Shown here piece after piece: positions 31,020-36,958 of a DNA stretch of 36,958 bases (position 1 is its first letter; each line of letters starts with the position of its first letter). This DNA comes from JBOHWJ01 sp050736615. Its GTDB lineage: Bacteria; Desulfobacterota; Binatia; Binatales; Binataceae. The DNA lies in contig JBOHWL010000038.1 of the NCBI GenBank assembly GCA_050736615.1, positions 1-36,958 of the forward strand, read 5' to 3'. The position numbers were made by a program, and so were the translations under genes. The notes under the pieces were generated by a model. That model ran no database searches. It was not told where the DNA came from and worked only from the letters and a program-made list of their open reading frames with translations.

Positions 31020-32822
31020 ATGGCGCAACGGATCGAGGATTACGCGATTGTCGGCAACACCCAAACCGTGGCAATGGTTGGGCGCAACGGTTCCATCGAT
31101 TGGCTCTGTATGCCGCGCTTCGATGCGGGCGCATGCTTCGCGGCCTTGCTGGGCGACAAGGAAAACGGGAGCTGGCTGTTGACCCCGGAGGCGCCGGTCA
31201 AGACCGTCCGCCGTCATTATCGCGGCGACACGCTGGTGCTCGAAACCGAATTCGAGCTGGCCGGCGGTGAACGGGTCGCGTTGATCGATTTCATGCCCGT
31301 GATGGAAGAGGACGGCCGGGTTGACCTCGTGCGCATCGTCGAGGGCCGAGGGGGCAGCGTGCCAATGCGCATGGATATGGCGCTGCGCTTCGATTATGGA
31401 CGCATCGTGCCGTGGGTGCGGCGGCGTGACTATGGCCTGAGCGCCATCGCCGGTCCGGACGCGATGCAATGCCGCACGCCGGTCGAAATGCGCGGCGAGG
31501 GCTTCCGCACGGTCGCCAATTTCACCATCACGGACCGTGAACGCATCCCCTTTACGATGACCTGGTACCGCTCGCATCTGAACGAACCGGCCGCGCGCGA
31601 GCCCTTTCGCATGCTCGACGAGACGCATGAATGGTGGCGTAAATGGTCGGCGCAATGCACTCACAAAGGCCGCTGGCGCAAACAGGTGATGCGCTCGCTG
31701 ATCACGCTTAAAGCCCTGACCTACAGTCCCACCGGCGGTATCATCGCTGCCGCCACCACTTCGCTTCCAGAAAAGATTGGCGGCGTGCGCAATTGGGACT
31801 ACCGCTTCTGCTGGCTGCGCGATGCCACGTTCACGCTCTACGCGCTGCTGGCCTCGGGCTATACCGAGGAGGCGGTCGCCTGGCGTCAATGGCTGTTGCG
31901 TTCGATCGCGGGCCAGCCCGAGGAGCTTCAGATCATGTACGGACTGGCGGGCGAGCGGCGCCTGACCGAATCCGAGCTGCCTTGGCTCAAGGGTTATGAG
32001 GATAGCCGCCCGGTACGCCTGGGCAACGCCGCCCACGGGCAATTTCAGCTCGACGTCTATGGCGAAATCATGGACGCGTTTTACGCCTCACGCGCCCATT
32101 TGGTCGAGCCCGGCGGCGAGGACGCCTGGCGCGTGCAAACCCTGTTGATGAATTTCCTCGAATCTCATTGGAATGAACCCGACGAAGGGATTTGGGAGGT
32201 GCGCGGACCGCGCCGCCATTTCACCCATTCGCGCGTGATGGCATGGGTCGCGGCCGATCGCGCGGTCAAAATCGTTGAACGTTACGGCGCCGACGGGCCA
32301 GTCGACAAATGGCGCAAGTTGCGCGACGCGATTCACAAAGACGTCTGCGACCACGGCTTCGATCCCAAGCGCAACGCCTTCGTGCAATATTATGGCGCGC
32401 AAGGGCTCGATGCCGCGCTTCTGATGATCCCGCTGGTCGGCTTCTTACCCCCCAAGGACCCGCGCGTAATCGCCACCGTCGAGGCAATCCAGCGCGAACT
32501 CATGATGGACGGTCTCGTCCGCCGTTACGGCGGCGACTCGACGGTGGACGGTCTCCCGCCGGGCGAAGGCGCCTTCCTGCCCTGTACGTTTTGGCTCGCC
32601 GACAATCTGCACATGCTCGATCGTCATGAGGAAGCCAACGAAGTCTTCGAACGGCTGATCGGATTGTGCAACGATGTCGGCTTATTGTCCGAAGAGTATG
32701 ATTCGGTGCTGCATCGCCAGGTGGGTAATTTTCCGCAAGCCTTTAGCCATGTCGCGCTGGTCAATAGCGCGAATAATCTGACCCAGGCGGAAGGGCCGGC
32801 GCGTAATCGCGCGAAACATTGA
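31020..32822 (+). CDS. Glycoside hydrolase family 15 protein (glucoamylase/trehalase-like)
   Basis: A 600-residue protein with the bacterial GH15 architecture: an N-terminal beta domain (about 1-220, starting IEDYAIVGNTQTVAMVGRNG) and an (alpha/alpha)6 barrel (about 235-590). The general acid should be E393 in DEGIWEVRG and the base E558 or E559 in LLSEEYD; RNWDYRFCWLRDA (about 259-271) forms part of the substrate pocket. There is no signal peptide, so it acts in the cytoplasm, on trehalose, maltooligosaccharides or glucosylglycerol-type compounds. Actinobacterial homologues include trehalases, so turnover of a compatible solute is plausible. GAGGAG lies 9 nt before the ATG. It converges with the cyclase gene, the stop codons only 4 bp apart. 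Confidence 0.92.
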   Translation: MAQRIEDYAIVGNTQTVAMVGRNGSIDWLCMPRFDAGACFAALLGDKENGSWLLTPEAPVKTVRRHYRGDTLVLETEFELAGGERVALIDFMPVMEEDGRVDLVRIVEGRGGSVPMRMDMALRFDYGRIVPWVRRRDYGLSAIAGPDAMQCRTPVEMRGEGFRTVANFTITDRERIPFTMTWYRSHLNEPAAREPFRMLDETHEWWRKWSAQCTHKGRWRKQVMRSLITLKALTYSPTGGIIAAATTSLPEKIGGVRNWDYRFCWLRDATFTLYALLASGYTEEAVAWRQWLLRSIAGQPEELQIMYGLAGERRLTESELPWLKGYEDSRPVRLGNAAHGQFQLDVYGEIMDAFYASRAHLVEPGGEDAWRVQTLLMNFLESHWNEPDEGIWEVRGPRRHFTHSRVMAWVAADRAVKIVERYGADGPVDKWRKLRDAIHKDVCDHGFDPKRNAFVQYYGAQGLDAALLMIPLVGFLPPKDPRVIATVEAIQRELMMDGLVRRYGGDSTVDGLPPGEGAFLPCTFWLADNLHMLDRHEEANEVFERLIGLCNDVGLLSEEYDSVLHRQVGNFPQAFSHVALVNSANNLTQAEGPARNRAKH

Positions 32823-32826
32823 GCCG

Positions 32827-35040
32827 CTATTTCGTGTCAAACTCGAAGACCATCTCGCGCGATTGCCTGGCCGCCTCAAGCCGCTCAAGGCACATCGCCA
32901 CGACCCGATCGGAGGGCCGCTCCTCCAACAGCGCGCGGAATGCGGCGACGGGTGAATGCCCTTCGCGCATGCGTTCAAGCGCCTGCGAAAAACGTTGATA
33001 ATAGGCGGAATCGACCCCGTCTCCGCCGCGGCCCGCGATTTCAGCGAGCGGCACCAGTTGGTCTTTGCCTTTGACCTTGACCAGTCCGATCTCGCGCGCG
33101 ACATAAGTGCCGCCCGCCTCCGTCAAAGTCGTGCGATTGACCAGGATCGGGACTTTGAATTGGCGCGTCAAACCTTCGATACGCGAGGCCAGATTGACCG
33201 TATCGCCGATTACGGAATAGTCGAAATGACGGTCGCCGCCGAAATTACCCACCACGGCCTCACCAGTCGCAATCCCAATTCCAATGCCAAGGTCTTTGAA
33301 ACGTTCGTCATGCTGGCGCAGGCGCTCGAGTTCCTCGAGCATCCGCAGTGCGCATTCGACTGCCCGGCGCGCCGGATTACGCACGTTCATCGGCGCTCCC
33401 CAGAACGCCATGATGCCGTCGCCCATGAGCTTGTCGACCACTCCTCCGGTCTCGAAGATCACGTTGATCATCGCGGTCATGTAGGTATTGAGTAGTGCGA
33501 CCAGCGGCTCGGGTTCGGAACGTTCGGCCCGCGCGGTGAAGTTGACGATGTCGGAGAACAGGATGCTGAGATGGCGGCGCTCGCCACCCAGGCGCAGCCC
33601 CGCGGGATTATCCACCACCGACGCGATCACGTCCGGATTGAGGTAGTGCTCGAAGGCGAGCCGCAGATGGCGCTTCTCCAGACCTTCAGTCGCGTAGCGG
33701 TAGCTCACGACCGCCAGATGGGTCGCCACCAGCGTGATCAACGGAAAAACGACGCCAATCAGGATTTGGTAATGATACAGCCAGTAGCTGGCGGCGATGA
33801 AAAACCCCGCCGCTAGCACGATCGCGAACACAAAGCTCGCGATCGCACTGATCAAGGCCGCGGCCACCGTGATCGTCACGCCCAACGCGATTCCGATCCA
33901 TTCGTCGATCACTTCCAACGCCCCGGAACGGTGGATGATGTCGCCGCGCAAAACCGTGTCGGCGGCGGTCGCCTGGATTTCAACCCCCGGAAAATCGCCA
34001 CCCATCGGCGTCACGAAGCGATCGCCGAGGGCATGGCCGGTGACACCGACAAACACGATCTTGCCACGCAGTTTGCCGGGCGCAACGCGATGATTGATGA
34101 TATCGGCGACCGAGTAATGCGGAATCGTGCCGGCGCGCCCGCGAAAATGGATCATCATATGACCCAGCTCGTCCACCGCGATGGGCACGTTGCCAATCGC
34201 AATCCGCCCGACCCCCGCCGGCCCAAGCTGGAGGCTCAGCGGCGCATGATTGGCCGCGGCATCCACCACGGCCAGGAACAGCGGCACACAATAGCGGCCG
34301 TTGAAATCCACCACCGCTGGATACGAGCGCATCAGCCCGTCGCTGTCGGCATCGATATCGACATAGGCCACGCCCGCCGCCGCCCGATTCAGCACTGGCA
34401 CTGGCGGCAAATAGGCGCGCGCCTTCAGCAGCATGCGATCGGAAGCACCCGGCGCCCGCACAACCAGATTGTAGGCGAGCGGCGGCGGCTGCCGCATTTG
34501 TTTGCTGTAGCCCGATAAATCAACCTGGCCAGTTTCCTCAATCTGATGGCTGTTGAAAGCATAACCGAGATAGGTGGCGCCCTGCGCTTTGATCGCGTCC
34601 GCGAAGGCGCCGTCGTTACTCGTGCCCAGGATTTTACGGGTCTGGTCGCCGCCGAGCCCCACCGCGTCCAACCGCTTAAGTAGCGCCGCGCGCTCCTCAT
34701 CGTTGGAGTCGCGTTCGCTGAACAGCATGTCGAAACCGATGACGGCGACGTGATCGGCGCGCAACGCCGAGACCAGCCGCGCTTCGACGCCGCGCGGCCA
34801 CGGCCAGCGACCCAGTTCAGCGATGCTCTTGTCGTCCACCGCCGCGATCACCACCTCGCCGGTAGGACGTGCCGTTCCGCGCAGATAGTAGATGCGCAGA
34901 TCCGAAGCTCTGAGCGTCAGAAACTCCAGAAAGGCCGGATGCCGAGTTTTGTAGAAAGTGACCAGAATCACCGTCAGCAGGCCAACGGCAATGGTCTTTA
35001 GCGCGGTCGTACGCCGCCTGCTAGCTCTCTTCGAAGCCAT
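32827..35040 (-). CDS. CHASE2-domain adenylate cyclase
   Basis: A 737-residue membrane receptor cyclase making cAMP from ATP. After TM1 (about 14-30) comes a large extracytoplasmic CHASE2 sensor domain (about 40-375, with VVIAAVDDKSIAELGRWPWP near its start and GKIVFVGVTGHALGDR near its end), three further membrane helices (about 385-450), and a class III cyclase domain (about 485-665). Metal-binding D497 (LFSDIVNFT) and D541 (LMGDGIMAFWG) are present. K537 and the Asp in FDYSVIGDTVN are the residues that select ATP over GTP. A C-terminal helical tail follows. The ATG is at 35040. It lies 146 bp downstream of a FecR-domain gene on the same strand, a pairing often seen with CHASE2 proteins. 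Confidence 0.93.
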   Translation of the reverse strand: MASKRASRRRTTALKTIAVGLLTVILVTFYKTRHPAFLEFLTLRASDLRIYYLRGTARPTGEVVIAAVDDKSIAELGRWPWPRGVEARLVSALRADHVAVIGFDMLFSERDSNDEERAALLKRLDAVGLGGDQTRKILGTSNDGAFADAIKAQGATYLGYAFNSHQIEETGQVDLSGYSKQMRQPPPLAYNLVVRAPGASDRMLLKARAYLPPVPVLNRAAAGVAYVDIDADSDGLMRSYPAVVDFNGRYCVPLFLAVVDAAANHAPLSLQLGPAGVGRIAIGNVPIAVDELGHMMIHFRGRAGTIPHYSVADIINHRVAPGKLRGKIVFVGVTGHALGDRFVTPMGGDFPGVEIQATAADTVLRGDIIHRSGALEVIDEWIGIALGVTITVAAALISAIASFVFAIVLAAGFFIAASYWLYHYQILIGVVFPLITLVATHLAVVSYRYATEGLEKRHLRLAFEHYLNPDVIASVVDNPAGLRLGGERRHLSILFSDIVNFTARAERSEPEPLVALLNTYMTAMINVIFETGGVVDKLMGDGIMAFWGAPMNVRNPARRAVECALRMLEELERLRQHDERFKDLGIGIGIATGEAVVGNFGGDRHFDYSVIGDTVNLASRIEGLTRQFKVPILVNRTTLTEAGGTYVAREIGLVKVKGKDQLVPLAEIAGRGGDGVDSAYYQRFSQALERMREGHSPVAAFRALLEERPSDRVVAMCLERLEAARQSREMVFEFDTK

Positions 35041-35186
35041 CTGGTTAGGGTCGCGAGCTTAGCGCCCGCGTACGCCAGACGCCAACCGGCCCATGCGTCA
35101 GCGACGGCGCGCTGGATGGCCCAAGCGAAGAAATGTTGCGCGATGCGACTCCGCCAACAGTCGCCCCACCTTTGATCTTCGCAAGC

Positions 35187-36014
35187 TTATTGAGAAGCGC
35201 TCACGGCAGCCCTGTGGCTGGGGCCGCCGAAGCCACCTGCGGCACCGTAGCCACCCACTACGCCGGCTGCGATCACTCCGGCTCCGAGGATGGCGCCGCT
35301 GAAAGCCGGGACGGCGCTTCCGGTGGCCACGCCGGCGACCGCACCCCCGCCAGCCGCCGAAGAAGTCAGCAATGCGGTGGCCGGAAGCGGCGCCAACGCG
35401 CATGGCACGGTGGTCTTATGACCCGCCGTAACCGTGACTGGAGCCGCACCCGGGTTGGTCGGGTTGCTTACTTGAACCGTACCGTCATAGACGGACACAT
35501 CGGTGAACTCCCGGCACTTTTTGTATCCCTTGCGCTTGATACCGTTTTGAAACGAGGTGTCGTACATGGTGCCGCGTGCGGAAGCCACCGCATTGGGCGT
35601 ATTCACGTCGAAGTTGGGCGGCGTGCCCGGTGTGACTTTTACCAGCGAACGCACCAGTCCACCCAGTAAGCCGATCCGAGTGCTGGTCCGTGTGCCACCG
35701 GCCGCCAAAATCTGCTGATCGATCACCAGGGAACTCAACTCGGTTAATTCCAACTGGCTGTTGTCGGTCAGCGTGATCGTGGCGCGGCCGTTCGAAGCGG
35801 TAACCACGCGGTCGCCAACGTCGATGGGCATCCCGTAGGTGGCGTTGATCGTGGCCGGGCCGCGAATAACGTGTACGCCGCCGCTAATCGCGGTAATCGA
35901 ACCGGCGGCGGTTTGCGCCGCTGCGAGCGACGCTAGCGATGTGAGCGAAAGCGCAAGACAGGCGAAAGCACTCACAATTATAGCTATCGCCTTTGAGATG
36001 GGTCTCGATGGCAC
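35187..36014 (-). CDS. Secreted FecR-domain protein with Ala/Gly-rich C-terminus
   Basis: About 275 residues from a GTG at 36014. This start gives a classical signal peptide (SRPISKAIAIIVSAFACLAL, cleavage near AAA-Q). The mature part contains a FecR domain: ISGGVHVIRG, MPIDVGDRVVTASNGRATIT, LELTELSSLVID, NAVASARGTMYDT and VYDGTVQVSNP. In these proteins it acts as a periplasmic or surface sensory module and is not tied to iron. The last 75 residues are Ala/Gly-rich and hydrophobic in places. The frame is open to 36434, and an ATG at 36168-36170 overlapping the VWA stop (TAATG) is an alternative, but it would place 52 unusual residues before the signal. Neighbours suggest a shared pathway with the CHASE2 cyclase. 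Confidence 0.8.
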   Translation of the reverse strand: MPSRPISKAIAIIVSAFACLALSLTSLASLAAAQTAAGSITAISGGVHVIRGPATINATYGMPIDVGDRVVTASNGRATITLTDNSQLELTELSSLVIDQQILAAGGTRTSTRIGLLGGLVRSLVKVTPGTPPNFDVNTPNAVASARGTMYDTSFQNGIKRKGYKKCREFTDVSVYDGTVQVSNPTNPGAAPVTVTAGHKTTVPCALAPLPATALLTSSAAGGGAVAGVATGSAVPAFSGAILGAGVIAAGVVGGYGAAGGFGGPSHRAAVSASQ

Positions 36015-36062
36015 GATAAGGTATTCGCCGTTCGGGGCCAAGTATAAAACCCTTATCGTGCC
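36010..36062. promoter_or_regulatory. Inverted repeat overlapping the FecR start and putative promoter
   Basis: GGCACGATAAGG (36010-36021) and CCTTATCGTGCC (36051-36062) are perfect 12-bp complements around 29 nt. On the minus strand a TTGACA (36074-36079) stands 16 bp before GATAAG (36052-36057), a possible -35/-10 pair, with TATACT (36041-36046) as another -10. One arm would thus cover the promoter and the other the GTG start codon, suiting a repressor or an mRNA hairpin. Confidence 0.45.
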
Positions 36063-36169
36063 GTCGCCATTTATGTCAACTGTTTTAACGAAATTACGGC
36101 TACAGAAGTCAACTCTTTGCCTATTCAGGCGTGCATTAGCTGTAATTATCGAACCACCCCCAACAGCCA

Positions 36170-36958
36170 TTATATCAGGTGTGACAACTCGCGTTCGAGA
36201 ATGGCCAAATTCTCGCATGCCACGAGCGTGCTGACGGCGCGCCCATATTGCGCGATCACACTGTCGCCGGTGTTCCAGCGGGCCGTCGGCTCGGGATTGA
36301 GCCAAATCACCGCGCGGCAACCTGCCGTAATCTGGCGCATCAGGTCGGCCCGCGATGGGCGTCGGTTGTTGCGTCCGTCGCCCATAATCAGCATCACCGT
36401 GGCGCGACCGAGCAATTCGGCGCGCCGCGCCCACAGCTCACCCAGCACGTGGCCAAAATCGGAACGGGCGTAAAGATCGAGCGGTGGCGCCATCGTCACG
36501 TGCCCCTGTTCGAAACCGGCCTCGGCCAGATGATCAATAAAAACGAAGCTCCTGACCCGACGAAAGCAAAAGCGCGCGCCGGCCGTCAGTTCAAGCATCA
36601 AGGCTGAGGCGTATTTGACCGAACCGGAAACGTCAGCGAGCAAGACCAGGTCGATATGGCGAGGCCGGCGCGCGCGCATCCTTAATTCCGCCAACGCGCC
36701 GCCGCGCTGAATTGCCGCTCTGATGGTGCGGCGAAAATCCAGGCGCCCCGTTTTTGCGAGATGCAGGCGGCGCGAGACGCGCACCCGAAATTGTCGCAGC
36801 AGCGGCGCGAGCGCCTCGCGTGCCATCTCGTAGTCAAGGTCGGAATACGATGCGAAGGGCATGCGTTCCGCCGTCCGCTGCCGGTTTTGGCGCCACGCCG
36901 CGCTTTCCAGCTCACCGCTTTCCGTACTTGCGTGGGTGGGCCGCGGCGCCGTTGGTAC
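36170..36958 (-). CDS. CoxE-like VWA-domain protein (5' end beyond the window)
   Basis: The C-terminal 262 or so residues of a von Willebrand factor A protein of the CoxE family. The frame remains open to the window edge, upstream of an internal ATG at 36862, and full-length members have about 350-450 residues, so the start is probably outside. Visible parts: a conserved lead-in (TGRLDFRRTIRAAIQRGG), the MIDAS metal site DVSGS (first Asp about 76 residues after the internal ATG), SFVFIDHLAEA, the IMGDGRNN strand, and the end CRAVIWLNPEP typical of CoxE. These proteins work with MoxR-type AAA+ ATPases as chaperones inserting metal centres or maturing complexes; the MoxR partner would be expected beyond the window. 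The stop overlaps an ATG of the FecR frame. Confidence 0.85.
   Translation of the reverse strand, partial: VPTAPRPTHASTESGELESAAWRQNRQRTAERMPFASYSDLDYEMAREALAPLLRQFRVRVSRRLHLAKTGRLDFRRTIRAAIQRGGALAELRMRARRPRHIDLVLLADVSGSVKYASALMLELTAGARFCFRRVRSFVFIDHLAEAGFEQGHVTMAPPLDLYARSDFGHVLGELWARRAELLGRATVMLIMGDGRNNRRPSRADLMRQITAGCRAVIWLNPEPTARWNTGDSVIAQYGRAVSTLVACENLAILERELSHLI

Noticed and set aside
30927..32042. A 371-codon open frame antisense to the GH15 gene
   Set aside because: Entirely overlapped by a well-supported GH15 gene with intact catalytic motifs; composition is that of a shadow frame.
36014..36170. Start of the FecR gene at the ATG overlapping the VWA stop (TAATG)
   Set aside because: It would put 52 residues of unusual sequence before a good signal peptide. 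The intervening DNA is AT-rich with promoter-like TTGACA motifs, so it looks intergenic. It remains a possible alternative.

Overview
The window is about 37 kb of GC-rich bacterial chromosome. It is dense with ordinary metabolic, signalling and envelope genes in short, mostly monocistronic units on both strands. I see no rRNA, tRNA, phage, plasmid, transposase or CRISPR array. The mix (LLM-class flavin oxidoreductase, acyl-CoA dehydrogenase, GloVer-repeat protein, secreted proteins with Thr/Pro or Gly/Ser low-complexity tracts, CHASE2 cyclase beside FecR, many lipoproteins) suggests an uncultured soil or groundwater lineage such as Binatota, Acidobacteriota or a deltaproteobacterium-like group. 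That placement is inference; no marker gene here settles it.

Layout. 1-6.5 kb (+): class III alcohol dehydrogenase, secreted M23 peptidase overlapping a lipoprotein, acyl-CoA dehydrogenase, OPT transporter. 6.6-8.5 kb: a small minus-strand ORF, then an alpha/beta hydrolase with an Asp nucleophile divergent from a TetR regulator, with a near-perfect operator between them. 8.5-13.6 kb (-): lipoprotein, sensor kinase with NtrC-type sigma-54 regulator, and a secreted Gly/Ser-rich protein. 14.2-18.4 kb: beta-propeller lipoprotein (+), VOC protein and glutathione S-transferase (-), a frameshifted membrane-protein remnant (-), aldo/keto reductase (+), a short GloVer protein (-). 19.0-23.5 kb (+): LLM oxidoreductase, secreted NTF2-like protein, universal stress protein, fatty acid desaturase, and a catalase reduced to its C-terminal part. 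23.5-25.8 kb (-): winged-helix methyltransferase and DUF1499 membrane protein. 26.1-29.6 kb (+): cobalamin-dependent methionine synthase MetH behind a nested hairpin leader. 29.7-36.96 kb: Nudix hydrolase (-), GH15 glycosidase (+), then CHASE2 adenylate cyclase, FecR protein and a CoxE-like VWA protein (all -), the last running off the window.

The noncoding DNA is the most unusual part. A modular repeat family occurs at five places (about 1.2-1.3, 2.9, 15.1, 24.7-24.9 and 30.6-30.8 kb). The 24.7 kb copy is bounded by 18-bp terminal inverted repeats and looks like a 203-bp non-autonomous mobile element; the 2.9 kb copy sits in frame inside a lipoprotein gene. The region also holds several decaying genes (catalase fragment, frameshifted membrane protein, short GloVer gene, a broken ORF near 30.4 kb), as expected where small elements insert and genes erode.

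Regulatory structure visible in the sequence: the TetR operator at 7834-7864, a 21-bp palindrome upstream of the NtrC-type regulator, a nested hairpin before metH, a 13-bp-arm hairpin after the LLM gene, and inverted repeats sharing the core CTTATCG upstream of both the GH15 and FecR genes. I did not find a clearly new multi-gene defence or metabolic system. The best leads are the repeat family, the metH leader and the VWA-FecR-CHASE2 cyclase cluster.
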